DNA of 64,000 nucleotides from Lentisphaera marina (GCF_028745505.1 NZ_JAQZZL010000002.1:868001-932000); one strand, 5' to 3'. Shown: positions 29,384 to 39,539, counted from the first letter of the stretch. Notes: generated by a model not told the origin, from the letters alone. Numbers and translations: made by a program.

Positions 29384-30790
29384 TTATTCGATGAGGTTTA
29401 TAATTGTGTAATAAGCTTTTTTATTCGCTAGTTTGTCATTGTTGAGTTCGCTGAAATCGAAACAGTAAACACGTTCTTTCATCAAGGCACAAGAAATAGT
29501 CATGCTCATTCCATCGGCGCTAATTTTAATTGCTTGTGGAGTGAGTTCTTCAAGTTCAGATTTAGGTGCGCCATACATACGGCTGTATTCGTACCACCAA
29601 CGTGATATTTTGATTTTCTTGGCATCTTGGGGATTTATTTTTTGTGTGAAGTAAATTTTGAAAGACTCTTTTTGCAACTTTACATCGAGGATTTCAAAGG
29701 GGATAGTTTTTTGGTCCCAAACAACTTTTTGTAAGCCGTAGGGACGCGATCCACGAGAGGCCCAGCCGCGACTCGTCTGTCCAGCCCATAAATTACCCTC
29801 TAGATCAAATTTTAAGCGAATATTACCGCACTGAAATCCAGACATAAAATCAATAACAGCTCCCTGGTAACGACCAGCAACCTTTTGCAGTGAAACGCGA
29901 AAAATATTTGAGCGTGATTGATCACCGATAAAAAATTGATTCTCAAAGGGACCAAATTTGCCTTTTGTGGCATTCCACTCGGGATTGCCCGGTGAATTGG
30001 CGATTTCTTCTTGGGGGATCCATACAATGGGCAGGGTTCTCATTTTATCGAATTCCTGATCATCCATGTTTTTAAGAGTAGTCATGTTGTACTCAGGTTT
30101 ATCCAGTAGTGAAATTGGGTGGCCGTAAAATTTTCCAGGTTCAAGTTGATTCAGAGTAGAGCTTGCCAGATAATCACCCTGGTTATCAGTAAAAAAGAGT
30201 TCTCCTTGCGGATTTTTTCCCAAGCCAGCTGGGGATCTTAAACCAGAGGCAATAGGGGTGAATTTTCCTTCGGGGCTCACCTTGTATGCCCAGCCACGGT
30301 AGCCACCCTCAGTGGACATGGCGCTTAGCTTCAGTCCGGGAACTTTGGGACCGGCCGCAAGGTTGAGTGAGCCTATAAAGTTGCCTTGCTTATCTTTTAT
30401 ACCACCAAAGTTAAATTCGTGGTAGTTGTTATGAAAGCCCCATTCATGGGAAAGGTTTAGGTAGAGGTCGGCTACACCATCTTGATCAGAATCGACCAAG
30501 CGAGTCATCTCTGGTTTCTGAGTCACCACAACAGAGCCGTCATCATCGATCACTAAACCACAGGGTTCTTGTAAACCTTTGGCAAATTGAATCCATTTTC
30601 CCTTATCCAAGATCCATACATCGCCGTATCTAGTGGCACAGTAAACGCGACCTTGTTTATCTATATCAAGACCTGCAATATGAAAGTAAACATCCTTGGG
30701 TGTGGTAATAGTTTCTATGCTATAACCTTTGGGGTTTGCCAATAAAAACTGCGTCAGTATGATTAAGCCTAAAAAGATAAATTTTTGCAT
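29384..30790 (-). CDS. Exported beta-propeller protein, PQQ-dehydrogenase-like
   Basis: 468 residues with a signal peptide and a propeller-type body: LDIDKQGRVYCATRYGDVW, LVDSDQDGVADL (calcium-type loop), SGLRSPAGLGKNPQGELFFTDNQGD, KFYGHPISL, FGPFENQFFIGDQS. This is the layout of soluble glucose/sorbosone dehydrogenase-like propellers common in this group. It has no haem motif of its own, but its ATG overlaps the stop of the upstream cytochrome gene (TAATG), so the two are made together. Both are colinear with the second half of the single protein at 54810-58583, supporting a physical complex in which the propeller oxidises a substrate and passes electrons to the haem protein. Substrate unknown. 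Confidence 0.82.
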   Translation of the reverse strand: MQKFIFLGLIILTQFLLANPKGYSIETITTPKDVYFHIAGLDIDKQGRVYCATRYGDVWILDKGKWIQFAKGLQEPCGLVIDDDGSVVVTQKPEMTRLVDSDQDGVADLYLNLSHEWGFHNNYHEFNFGGIKDKQGNFIGSLNLAAGPKVPGLKLSAMSTEGGYRGWAYKVSPEGKFTPIASGLRSPAGLGKNPQGELFFTDNQGDYLASSTLNQLEPGKFYGHPISLLDKPEYNMTTLKNMDDQEFDKMRTLPIVWIPQEEIANSPGNPEWNATKGKFGPFENQFFIGDQSRSNIFRVSLQKVAGRYQGAVIDFMSGFQCGNIRLKFDLEGNLWAGQTSRGWASRGSRPYGLQKVVWDQKTIPFEILDVKLQKESFKIYFTQKINPQDAKKIKISRWWYEYSRMYGAPKSELEELTPQAIKISADGMSMTISCALMKERVYCFDFSELNNDKLANKKAYYTIINLIE

Positions 30791-32076
30791 TACTTAAGCT
30801 CCTTGATAGGGATAGAGATAAAAAAGTCTTGTGGTGATTCAGGAGTGAAGAGACCGTTTTTTGTTTTACCTTTTGATAGTTTTGTATTGAGTTCTTGGGG
30901 GATTTTTAAGTTGATGTCTAAGGCATGATTTGATTTTATACTGTAGCTCAACTTGAGGGCATTATTTTCAATTTTACTTTGGAGTGATATTTCACCTTCA
31001 GATGATTTAAAGATGAATTTAGGTAGGGGCTTGTCTGAATATCCAATATATTTGAGTTCAGCTGCTTTTCCGTTAATAAATAAGTTTATGGATTGCTCTG
31101 CAGAAAATAAATGTGTGCCAATAGGCTGTGCAAAGTGTTGCCCACGAGCATAAATATTGGGGCCTATATCTAATGATTTCCCAAGCCACATAGCTTTGAT
31201 GTCCGAAGTCTTTGGGTCAATGGCATAACTTATCTTATCCATGTGATTAACGATGATGGAGCCAGGAGGTGCAGCAGTAATTCTTTTGCGATTAATCAAA
31301 AATGCATTTTCTGCTTTTGGAATATGGCTACTCGTGATCGACCTTCGGTAGGATTCAGACGTCAAGGGAATCGTTTCTTTGCCAACTAGATCAAGAAAAA
31401 AGACAGTACTCTTGAAATCCTTAATGTACTCAAGTCGAATATCATGGGTACCCGCTCTGAGGTTTAAAGGAATTTTGATGGCTCTATCTTTATTTGTTGG
31501 AAAAGGAATCTTGTCTCCATCAATATAGAGCGCTATGCCTCTATATTGCTTTCTTATACCAGAAAGTATGAAATCACCAGCTAAGTGTTTGGGGATTAAA
31601 AGTTGACCCTTGAAAGAAATGGCAAATTGATTAACCTCAGGGAGGTTAGGGTTGAAATGAGGCGGTTTTAATGATCTTTGTTTGTCTGCTTTATGTTTGT
31701 CCCACTCGAACTTGTCATTAAGCTGAATATCGTGGAAGATTTTGTATTCAACGTTTCTTAGGCCTTGTTGTCTAGAAAGGATGAAATTAACTAGATCATT
31801 TATCTGCTCTTGCTTATATAGTGCGCCAAAAGCTAGCATACCTTTTTCTGGGAATCCATTGGTGATACTTTTAATGATATCACTTTTTGAACTGCCGTGA
31901 AGCCATTCGTAATCCTTTAAATTAGGCCCCGTGGCTCCTTCTAGTTTATTGCCATGGCAAGAAAAACAGATGGTTTCATAGAGCTTTTGGCCCCTCAGTT
32001 CAGAAAGGTCATCTGCTTTTAATAACAGGCTGCTACTAAAGATTAGGACTAAGTTTAATATATTTTTTAGTTGCAT
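30790..32076 (-). CDS. Exported c-type cytochrome with sugar-binding-like domain
   Basis: 428 residues. After the signal peptide a mono-haem cytochrome domain has CFSCH at 37-41 and a downstream methionine (GMLAFG) that could be the axial ligand. The middle (about 110-240) resembles a PA14-like beta domain (GIALYIDGDKIPF, LRAGTHDIRLEY). The C-terminal domain contains ISYAIDPKTSDIKAMWLGK and RGQHF, matching a domain of the 1257-residue fusion at 54810-58583. It lies 77 bp after the haem-propeller gene at 32154-34307 and overlaps the next gene by one base. It probably carries electrons from the partner propeller in the periplasm. Confidence 0.85.
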   Translation of the reverse strand: MQLKNILNLVLIFSSSLLLKADDLSELRGQKLYETICFSCHGNKLEGATGPNLKDYEWLHGSSKSDIIKSITNGFPEKGMLAFGALYKQEQINDLVNFILSRQQGLRNVEYKIFHDIQLNDKFEWDKHKADKQRSLKPPHFNPNLPEVNQFAISFKGQLLIPKHLAGDFILSGIRKQYRGIALYIDGDKIPFPTNKDRAIKIPLNLRAGTHDIRLEYIKDFKSTVFFLDLVGKETIPLTSESYRRSITSSHIPKAENAFLINRKRITAAPPGSIIVNHMDKISYAIDPKTSDIKAMWLGKSLDIGPNIYARGQHFAQPIGTHLFSAEQSINLFINGKAAELKYIGYSDKPLPKFIFKSSEGEISLQSKIENNALKLSYSIKSNHALDINLKIPQELNTKLSKGKTKNGLFTPESPQDFFISIPIKELK

Positions 32077-32153
32077 AAGCCTTTTTTCTGGTTGAGTTTT
32101 ATAGAGCTAGTTAAGTAGGACTGCTTGGCCTAAGATGAATAGGATAAATTCTC

Positions 32154-34307
32154 TTATTTAAGTTCCTTCAAAGTCCATGGTGTTTTACGTTTTTTATTGT
32201 GTTTTCGAGTATGCTTTACATCTTGCGGGGAAATTAATTTAGCTGAATTTCCCCATGAATTGCGAATGTAAGTCAAAACCTCAGAAATGTACTTATCATC
32301 GTGGGAAGCAAGTGACTCCATGGCGCCTGGGTAAGTTTTGCCGTCTACGGGCCCCATGAGACCGTGAAGAGCTATTTTTATCAACTTATCTTTGTTGCCA
32401 AGAACTCTTTTTGAGCCTTTAAAAGGCGGGGCGAGCATGGTGTCAGTGCCAGCCATTGGGGTGCCTTCGCCGTTAGCACCATGACAGGCGAAACACAATG
32501 ATTTATAATGCTTGTCACCCGCAATCATAATCTTTTGAAAGATGGGGCCCTTACCAGCCAGAGAGTCTAACTGTTCTTGTTGTTTACGCTTGTTTTCCTT
32601 GTATTTATTCCATTGACTAAAATGATGTTTAAGTGCATCATTTTGATGATGTTTGGCGAAGAATTCTTGAAGACTTTGCTTGGCGCTTGAGTCTTTGAGA
32701 CTCAAGAAAGCTTGCGTGAGTATCGAGTTAGATTGAGAATTGTTTATAATGCTTTTAAAGCTAGCTAAGATATCTTTATTGGCTTCTTTGAGCCAAGGCT
32801 CAGAAGCTCGCATGGCGTGAACCGCAAGGCGTTCATCATTTGAAGACATTTGTGTGACAAGAAAATTAGGATCCAAAGCTTGAAGTCCCTCAAGAGTCCA
32901 GAGGAGTTCGATTTTTTCTTGAGTATTTTTTGATTCTGACAAAGCCCTTTTGAGCTGAGGGGCAATACTCTTGTCATTGCGAAGTATGAGTACCTTCCTA
33001 GCGGTGCTCCTCATCCAGCCATTTTTCTTTGCGAGTAGGGGGATGATATCCTCGGAGCTTTTATTCAAGATATCGGGGCGAGTAAATTTGGCTGAGTAGT
33101 CTTTTGGTATTAAGCGATAAATACGGCCCATCTGGATATTTTTAGCGAGTCCATATTTATCGATAACTCCACGTAGGTAGGAACCTTTTTTTGTCCAGTT
33201 AGCTTCCTGAATGATACCACGGTACATATCCACGATATAGAGGGCTCCATCTGGGCCCGTTTTTAAATTGACGGGGCGAAAATTAGCATCTGTGGAGCGA
33301 ATAAATTCTGAATTGGGGTAAGCGTTACGCATTTGTTTGAAAGCAAGTGAGGTATCGACTTTTGCCATGCGAATCAGGCGACCCACAGGTTCTGCAAGGA
33401 GGTAGTTTCCATAAAACTCAGGCATGAGCTCTCCGCGATAGACAGTTTGTCCACAGGCGGCAGTGACATTATTGAGCGTATTGTCTTTTCTTAGTCTTCT
33501 ATGACCTCCTTGAGTGTCGGGAATATTATCGATGGGCCAGACTTTATTAAAATCCTTTTCCAGTTCATTGGGAAACTTGCTATTTGAATAAAGGACAGGG
33601 TTTTGGAAATGTTCAAAACTTTTTTCATAACCCGCAGCACCGATGGCAAGATTGCCGTCATCATCATGACCTAATCCCCATTGGCCCTTTAGATTTCCAC
33701 GATAAGCTTTTTGGACTTTGCCATCGACGATTTTAAGGCTGAATTTACTTTTAGTAGTGTAAATCCAATTATCCATATTCCATATCAAGCCACTGGCTTG
33801 GTGCTCCATATTTCCACCCCGACGTCCACCCTTGAACCATATTTTTTTCTCGTCGGATTTCCCATCGCCATTGGTATCGCGGTAGGAGTAGATATCGAAA
33901 GTGTTGGTTTCGCACACAAGAATGCGATCATCAAGGGGGAGGATCATGCGGGGAAGCATTAAGCCGTCAATAAAAACGGAAGACATATCCATTGTGCCAT
34001 CGCCATCTGTGTCAGTCAATTTCATAACGCGACTCGTCTTGTCAAACTGACCAGTCGCATTGGCATCTTGCATGTAGGTTTTCATCTCAATCACATACAT
34101 GTCGCCATTGGCATCCCATACGCAGTCAACCGGCTCGGTGATCATGGGCTCAGAGGCGACAACTTGTAGCTTGTAGCCCTCGGGGACTTGGATAGTCTTC
34201 ATGCTTTCTACAGGGCTGAGTGCTTTTACTTGCTGATAAAGAGAAGTGACTTGCTCAGCCATTAAGGAAGAGCTGATAAGCATGAGGCTTAGAAACGTTT
34301 TTTTCAT
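32154..34307 (-). CDS. PVC-type haem-binding protein: beta-propeller, HEAT-like repeats and cytochrome c
   Basis: 717 residues from the ATG at 34307, chosen because it gives a clean signal peptide (MKKTFLSLMLISSS) and lies just downstream of the putative promoter; the frame extends 22 codons upstream through that promoter. Domains: propeller (about 25-400) with VDCVWDANGDMYVIEMKTY, DTDGDGTMD and TGPDGALYIVDMYRG; helical HEAT-like repeats (about 420-560); and a cytochrome c with CFACH at 605-609. The family is typical of planctomycetal and related bacteria and is thought to be a membrane-associated or periplasmic dehydrogenase, but no substrate is known. It heads the three-gene redox operon 34307-29384. 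Confidence 0.9.
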   Translation of the reverse strand: MKKTFLSLMLISSSLMAEQVTSLYQQVKALSPVESMKTIQVPEGYKLQVVASEPMITEPVDCVWDANGDMYVIEMKTYMQDANATGQFDKTSRVMKLTDTDGDGTMDMSSVFIDGLMLPRMILPLDDRILVCETNTFDIYSYRDTNGDGKSDEKKIWFKGGRRGGNMEHQASGLIWNMDNWIYTTKSKFSLKIVDGKVQKAYRGNLKGQWGLGHDDDGNLAIGAAGYEKSFEHFQNPVLYSNSKFPNELEKDFNKVWPIDNIPDTQGGHRRLRKDNTLNNVTAACGQTVYRGELMPEFYGNYLLAEPVGRLIRMAKVDTSLAFKQMRNAYPNSEFIRSTDANFRPVNLKTGPDGALYIVDMYRGIIQEANWTKKGSYLRGVIDKYGLAKNIQMGRIYRLIPKDYSAKFTRPDILNKSSEDIIPLLAKKNGWMRSTARKVLILRNDKSIAPQLKRALSESKNTQEKIELLWTLEGLQALDPNFLVTQMSSNDERLAVHAMRASEPWLKEANKDILASFKSIINNSQSNSILTQAFLSLKDSSAKQSLQEFFAKHHQNDALKHHFSQWNKYKENKRKQQEQLDSLAGKGPIFQKIMIAGDKHYKSLCFACHGANGEGTPMAGTDTMLAPPFKGSKRVLGNKDKLIKIALHGLMGPVDGKTYPGAMESLASHDDKYISEVLTYIRNSWGNSAKLISPQDVKHTRKHNKKRKTPWTLKELK

Positions 34308-34343
34308 AGAATTCAACCTAGTTAATAATTGTGTTATAAATAC

Positions 34344-34371
34344 TAAGCGGTGAAAAATCATTAAGCGTAAC
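34344..34371 (-). promoter_or_regulatory. Two-box motif upstream of the haem-propeller gene
   Basis: Minus strand: GTTACG, 16 bases, CGCTTA, then GTATTTATAAC. The boxes end 36 bp before the ATG at 34307, a good fit for a promoter with a short leader. The site and about 115 bp around it are nearly identical to those of the gene at 37359. Confidence 0.6.
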
Positions 34372-34419
34372 AACTTTTGACGCTAATTCATGAAAAAGAA
34401 AATGAGTCTTCCTTAGGTC

Positions 34420-37359
34420 TTAGTCATGTTCCACAATGATAGGTTTGCCTTCGGTGAGAAAACGGGTTGACAACCATATCTTATCTGGGGTGTTATCTGC
34501 AGTAACTTGGAACTTCTGGTAACCGCGCTCGATGAGATATGAATCTTTTTCAACAGGTAAATTGGTTATGAGGTTCCAGTTTTTATCGTATTGTTGCGCC
34601 GTTTTTCCACCACGATAATCTAAGTATTGACCGCTTTTTATGGAACCTTTCACAGTGAGGCTACCTTTGCCACCGTTGAGAACAATGCGAGGATTATGAA
34701 CGATTTCAAGGTGCTCTTTAAGTGCTTTTATGTTGTGTACCGTAATATTGACATTCGTATTTGCAGGCACGTGAGCTAGGCCAATTTGCATTTGCTTAGG
34801 CATGTAATTATCCGCTGCAACTCCGCATCTATGAGGACCTCCCCAATCACTGCCAGCCCAGTAGGCTTCTCCATTGGGGATCTCAATATATTTTTCTCCC
34901 TTAAAATCTATCTTAATGGCATAGTCGCGCTTAGTGCCACTTCGAATTAATAGAATAGCACCTGAATTGTCACCTTTTACCGTCATTCCGATGCCACGGT
35001 GTTGGCGCAAGTTAAGTGTCTTTTTCCAGGTGGCTAGCATGGGGTGACCCTTGCCATTAAAGGTACTTTTATTACGGTTATTAAAGTCGATGGTTAAGCC
35101 ATTTTCTACTTGACTTAACTTCATTTCAGTAGGATTGGTAATTTCTTCAAAATGATCAAAAAGAGATATGTTTTCATGGTCTTTAGGGTCCACCTTGGAC
35201 ATCACGCGTAGCGTAAATTGAGGTGCTTGTTTTTGGAAAGGGTTTTCAAGTTCTAAGCTGTCTCCGAACTTAATGTATTGCTGAGGAGTTACCCATCCAA
35301 CTTCTCCACCCTGACAGCCCCATTTTACATCGCCTTTACGTCGCGTCAGAGGGTTTTTTTGAGGGTAGATTTTTGTTTTGCCATCTTCTTTTTTCAAGCA
35401 CCACACCATTTTGGATGTGAAGCCGCGATTTAGGGGTGGTTCCATCGTTGATCTAATTCTTTTCCGCTGCGAGTTACTTAATTTAGGGCTGATATCTTTC
35501 CAGTCACGTACAAGATCCACCAAGTCCTGGAAACGGCCATACTTCTCCCAGTCACCAGGGTAGTGTAGGGGTAGGTGCATAGAAAAATCACTATGCTTAA
35601 CAGATGCGACCTGAGCCATGCGTAAATGAGCTTCGTCAACTGTGGCAGCAGCGCGAGAGATACTGGCGGTGCGTGGGCGAACGCCCATATCACCACGGAA
35701 GCCCATTCTCACAGGTTCAGCCTTTTTGAAAGCATTTATGTAGTGTTCAAAGTGCCCCCAAAGTTGACATCCGTGTCCGGTATCATAATAGGTGGGGTGA
35801 TCAAATCTTTTGTAAGCTTCCTGAAGCCAAAGTCTAATCTGAATACCCTTGGCTCCGCTCCAGTAATGAGGGTTGGCGCCATCATAGTTCATGTTGGTCA
35901 TTTGGGTTTCATTCCATAAGTCAGCCTGTTCATTGATCATTTCATAAAAAAGAGGACTGTGGGTTTTGGGAATAAACTGAGAGCCGTAATTAGCCAAGAG
36001 ACCTTTAGCTGAATACCCTTTTGTGTGGTCTGCGGGGTTTGTTGAGCCGAAGCCCCGAGTGCAATTGCGTAAAACCCATACTTTGCCTTCGGTATTCAAA
36101 GCCTGCTCAAACTTGATAATTTCATCATTAACATGAATAAAGTTATAGTGCACCCAGTGATTGAGTGCGGGTGCGGGCTGATCATGCCATTCTCTGCTTG
36201 GCAATTCAAGTCCTTTTTCAGGGATAAAATAAATGGTTTGTTCATCTGCATCAATGGACTTTGCTAGAGTACCACTACCCCAGTCGGCTAGATCTTTTCG
36301 AGGAGAGGTCCCAATAAAAACAGGGTCATTTTGATTGATTTCACACCAGTTATAGTGCAGCGAGAGGCTTTTATCTCTTTTGTTTAAAGTTTGAGCAAAC
36401 TTAACTAGATCTTCGCGACCATTGGCAAAGAAGCCTCCTTTTTTTACCCGACAGTGATGAGCGCTGTCGTGCCATGTCCAGTGGTAGAGATGAACCTCGC
36501 GCACCCCCATTTTATCGATGTGGGGAAGTAGCCTTTCAAATTCATCACTACCTTTGACATGTGAGTACCAAAAAGAACTGCGATCAGAGAAAGTGTTGGT
36601 CCAGTCTTTCATCCATCGCTTAACTCCTGCAATATCCCAATCGTATTCAACCTTTGGGTGGGGCAATTTTTCATTGGCCCAGATATTAATGAAGATCTCG
36701 TCCTCCGCTTCATCTCCTTCGTCGTAATAGAGTGCAAAACCACCTCGTGGTAAAGGCTCACCTAGGTAGTTTTCTGAACCCATCCAGAGTGCAGGCCATG
36801 TGACAGGGAATTTACGGTTTAATGGGTCCATGCCACTGAAAAAAGTCATGTAGTCTAATGGCATGGGACGTAAGCGATGGTCACCATTGATTCCAAAAGC
36901 AAGAGTGTAGTTGGACGATTTGGGGATACCCACAAGGGATTTAATTCGAAAAGCAATATACTCTTCTGATTCTATGACCGAAAAAATAACTTTCTGTGAG
37001 CCGCGTTTAGAGACCACCATATAGCTATTGCCCTCAAGCTTATGTAGAGAAGCAAATGCAATGGGCTTAGCATTGCGTCCAATGAGATGAAAACCCAAGC
37101 TAGGAAAATTTGTATTGAGAAGCTCTTTGCCGTCTGGGAGATGTTTAATGGAGACAAGTCTAGTATTGGCGGCAATACGAAGGCGTAAGTGATTGCACGA
37201 GAATTCAGCAGCTCCGCCTTTGATTTCATAAGTGCGGTAATGATCGTTGGCAGTTAAAACTGAATCTCCGCTTGCAATGAGTTCATTAACTGATGGGGCG
37301 ACGTCTTTTGCAAGTAAGGAAGAGCTGATAAGCATGAGGCTTAGAAACGTTTTTTTCAT
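34420..37359 (-). CDS. Large secreted TIM-barrel-like protein, unclassified glycosidase candidate (member 1)
   Basis: 979 residues from the ATG at 37359 (signal peptide MKKTFLSLMLISSSLLA; the frame runs 29 codons upstream through the promoter motif). The N-terminal beta domain (about 40-230) has RPMPLDYM and PRGGFAL. The family block IWANEKLPHPK and KRWMKDW leads into a barrel-like region with alternating strands (REVHLYHWTW, SLSLHYNW). NYDGANPH holds D493, conserved in all three paralogues and a candidate catalytic residue. A C-terminal beta domain has GIGMTVKGDNSGAILL and DFKGEKYIEIP. I do not recognise a named GH family. Paralogues are at 42879-47258 and 61087-64000. Each has the two-box promoter motif. 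Confidence 0.8.
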   Translation of the reverse strand: MKKTFLSLMLISSSLLAKDVAPSVNELIASGDSVLTANDHYRTYEIKGGAAEFSCNHLRLRIAANTRLVSIKHLPDGKELLNTNFPSLGFHLIGRNAKPIAFASLHKLEGNSYMVVSKRGSQKVIFSVIESEEYIAFRIKSLVGIPKSSNYTLAFGINGDHRLRPMPLDYMTFFSGMDPLNRKFPVTWPALWMGSENYLGEPLPRGGFALYYDEGDEAEDEIFINIWANEKLPHPKVEYDWDIAGVKRWMKDWTNTFSDRSSFWYSHVKGSDEFERLLPHIDKMGVREVHLYHWTWHDSAHHCRVKKGGFFANGREDLVKFAQTLNKRDKSLSLHYNWCEINQNDPVFIGTSPRKDLADWGSGTLAKSIDADEQTIYFIPEKGLELPSREWHDQPAPALNHWVHYNFIHVNDEIIKFEQALNTEGKVWVLRNCTRGFGSTNPADHTKGYSAKGLLANYGSQFIPKTHSPLFYEMINEQADLWNETQMTNMNYDGANPHYWSGAKGIQIRLWLQEAYKRFDHPTYYDTGHGCQLWGHFEHYINAFKKAEPVRMGFRGDMGVRPRTASISRAAATVDEAHLRMAQVASVKHSDFSMHLPLHYPGDWEKYGRFQDLVDLVRDWKDISPKLSNSQRKRIRSTMEPPLNRGFTSKMVWCLKKEDGKTKIYPQKNPLTRRKGDVKWGCQGGEVGWVTPQQYIKFGDSLELENPFQKQAPQFTLRVMSKVDPKDHENISLFDHFEEITNPTEMKLSQVENGLTIDFNNRNKSTFNGKGHPMLATWKKTLNLRQHRGIGMTVKGDNSGAILLIRSGTKRDYAIKIDFKGEKYIEIPNGEAYWAGSDWGGPHRCGVAADNYMPKQMQIGLAHVPANTNVNITVHNIKALKEHLEIVHNPRIVLNGGKGSLTVKGSIKSGQYLDYRGGKTAQQYDKNWNLITNLPVEKDSYLIERGYQKFQVTADNTPDKIWLSTRFLTEGKPIIVEHD

Positions 37360-37395
37360 AGGATTCAACCTAGTTAATACTTGTGTTATTAATAC

Positions 37396-37423
37396 TAAGC
37401 GGTGAAAAATCAATAAGCGTAAC
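37396..37423 (-). promoter_or_regulatory. Two-box motif upstream of TIM-barrel-like member 1
   Basis: Minus strand: GTTACG, 16 bases, CGCTTA, then GTATTAATAAC. It ends 36 bp before the ATG at 37359. Confidence 0.6.
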
Positions 37424-37463
37424 AAATTAAAATTTCTTATGAGCACATATCAAAATGTTCAGT

Positions 37464-38000
37464 TCAAATATATATAAGCTTCGGACTTTTCTTGATTTTT
37501 GTGGGACCTATTTCAAAGCCAAAGTAATTTAAATTAAACATACCGGTGCCATTGCCAGTAAAAACAAGATAGAGATTTACGGTACCTTTCAGCTCCTTGA
37601 TTTCACATGAGACAGTTTCCCAATTAGTCCAATCTCCTGTAGGTTTAACAGCGCAAGAGCCGATTAATTTACCTGTTTGACTTCCAATTCGAAGTTCAAT
37701 GGTTCCACCACGATAATTACCGCAGGAGACCCGAGCTGTAAAACGATTAAAACCATCTGGGATATTTATCCCTTTGAACATAATCCAATGACCATTATTA
37801 ATGTATGCAAGATGTTTTCCACCTTCTGAGCAGTTTTCAATTTTCATTCCTTGGGATTTTTTGTTAAAAGTTTCGGCCTCTATTTTTTTTACTGAACTTA
37901 TAGTAAGAAAATAGTCACTTTTGTTAGAGTCGATTAAGGAGGGGTAATTTTGTGCATAGAGCGCAAAAGTTGTGATAAAAAAGATTAAGATATAATTCAT
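37464..38000 (-). CDS. Exported stand-alone CBM6 protein
   Basis: 178 residues: signal peptide (ends ALYAQ) and one CBM6 domain (about 40-165), with EAETFNKKSQGMKIENC, NNGHWIMFKG, GGTIELRIGSQTGKLIGSC and FNLNYFGFE. It is strongly similar to the C-terminal CBM6 of the beta-helix enzyme at 15877-18684 but has no catalytic domain. It may tether a glycan at the cell surface or be the surviving piece of a larger enzyme; since leader and domain are both intact, a real binding protein is favoured. It is 52 bp downstream of a sulfatase on the same strand. Confidence 0.85.
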   Translation of the reverse strand: MNYILIFFITTFALYAQNYPSLIDSNKSDYFLTISSVKKIEAETFNKKSQGMKIENCSEGGKHLAYINNGHWIMFKGINIPDGFNRFTARVSCGNYRGGTIELRIGSQTGKLIGSCAVKPTGDWTNWETVSCEIKELKGTVNLYLVFTGNGTGMFNLNYFGFEIGPTKIKKSPKLIYI

Positions 38001-38052
38001 ATAAAGTCCTAATTAAGTGAGTTAGATTTCGTATGTTCGAATAGATATTTGC

Positions 38053-39498
38053 TTATTTCCATGTGTGTGAATCCTCAAGTAATTCCTGATATTGAATTTT
38101 GAGCAGACTAATCATTTGAGCTGATTTTTTGGGATTTTGATTGCTAAGATCATTAGCCTCTGATTTGTCTTTGCTGAGATTATAGAGTTGGTAATCAGAT
38201 AAACTTGCTGCTGTGACTTTGGGGAAGTTTTTTGAAGTGATATTATGGTACCTAGGAAGATTTAATTTTGCACTGATCTTCCAATCGCCATGACGCATGG
38301 CGACTTGACGTTCATTAAGGGCGGCATAATAAACCCAGAGTAGGGGCTTATGGCGAGTCATTTTTTTATTGTGGAGAGCAGGGGTGAAATTACTGCCATC
38401 TAGATTTAATGACTTAGCTTTAGATGTCTGTGCTAAATCACAAAAAGTTGGAAAGAAATCTAAGGCTGAAATGACTTGGTCGCTGATTTGACCCGCAGCT
38501 ATTTTTTCTGGCCAGTGCATGATAGCCGGTACGCGAAAACCAGCTTCGCTTGTCCAGAGTTTCATTCCCTTGAGTTCACCTGGTGAACCATAAGACCGAC
38601 TCGCTGCGTCATAACGATTAAGCGTTTCGGGTCCATTATCTGAAGTGAAAATGACTAAGGTATTGTCATTTATTTTTAATTTTTTGAGTTGATTCATCAA
38701 GCTGCCAACAGCCTTGTCGAGGTTTTCTACATTAGCGAAATACTCAGCTTGTTTGGTATTTTTAGCAATTCCTTTGTAAGTGTCGACAATCTTTTGAGGA
38801 GAAGCAATGGGTTCATGGGGTTCATGAAAAGAAAGGTAAATGAAAAAGGGCTGCTTTTCATTTTGTTTGACGTGATCTTCCATCCAGTTAATGGCCTCGT
38901 TTGTGACGATTTGGCAGCTAAAACCCTCTATGGGGCCAAGCTCTACGCCATTTCGGATGAAATTAACGGGATTCTTATGAGATGGCGCAGCATTGTTTTG
39001 TGTGGCGAACCAGTAATCAAAGCCAGCGTCTTGGGGTTGAGCTTGATTTGTGTTTATTAGCGCTCCATTGCAATGCCATTTGCCCGATAAACACGTTGCG
39101 TAACCAGCTTTCTGTAATAATTGGGGAAAGGTGATTTCACTTTTGCGCATGTGGGGGCTGGAACTCTCTGAACTATGGGGGATCCAGTCGTAGACACCAG
39201 CACGATTCGGGCTGCGACCCGTTAATAGACCAACGCGAGATGCGGAGCAGACGGGTGCAGCTGAATAAAAATGGTTAAAGCGTATGCCTTCTTTAGCCAT
39301 TTGATCGAGGTTTGGTGATTTTATTTGTTTGTGGCCATAGCAAGCCAGGTCGCCATAACCGAGATCGTCACAGAGTATGAGGACGATGTTTGGGCGCTCA
39401 GTATCTTGGTTTGTTTGAGATGATTGTGCATAAAGGTTCATTGAGATGAACAAGGCTAGTACACTTAAAACTCTATAGTTTAAACGACTTGATTTCAT
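38053..39498 (-). CDS. Exported S1-type sulfatase
   Basis: 481 residues. Core motifs: LCDDLGYGD metal site, maturation motif VCSASRVGLLTG (C-S-A-S-R), SGKWHC, and TSDNGPE. There is no extra C-terminal domain, so the length is normal for the family. I choose the ATG at 39498, preceded at good distance by AAGGTG, over the GTG three codons upstream that lies inside that ribosome-binding site. The signal peptide is of a different type from the cassette used in region 1. Sulfate position and substrate unknown. Confidence 0.93.
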   Translation of the reverse strand: MKSSRLNYRVLSVLALFISMNLYAQSSQTNQDTERPNIVLILCDDLGYGDLACYGHKQIKSPNLDQMAKEGIRFNHFYSAAPVCSASRVGLLTGRSPNRAGVYDWIPHSSESSSPHMRKSEITFPQLLQKAGYATCLSGKWHCNGALINTNQAQPQDAGFDYWFATQNNAAPSHKNPVNFIRNGVELGPIEGFSCQIVTNEAINWMEDHVKQNEKQPFFIYLSFHEPHEPIASPQKIVDTYKGIAKNTKQAEYFANVENLDKAVGSLMNQLKKLKINDNTLVIFTSDNGPETLNRYDAASRSYGSPGELKGMKLWTSEAGFRVPAIMHWPEKIAAGQISDQVISALDFFPTFCDLAQTSKAKSLNLDGSNFTPALHNKKMTRHKPLLWVYYAALNERQVAMRHGDWKISAKLNLPRYHNITSKNFPKVTAASLSDYQLYNLSKDKSEANDLSNQNPKKSAQMISLLKIQYQELLEDSHTWK

Positions 39499-39539
39499 TG
39501 AATTCACCTTAAGTTACTTGTGTTTATTTTGGAGGGTAG

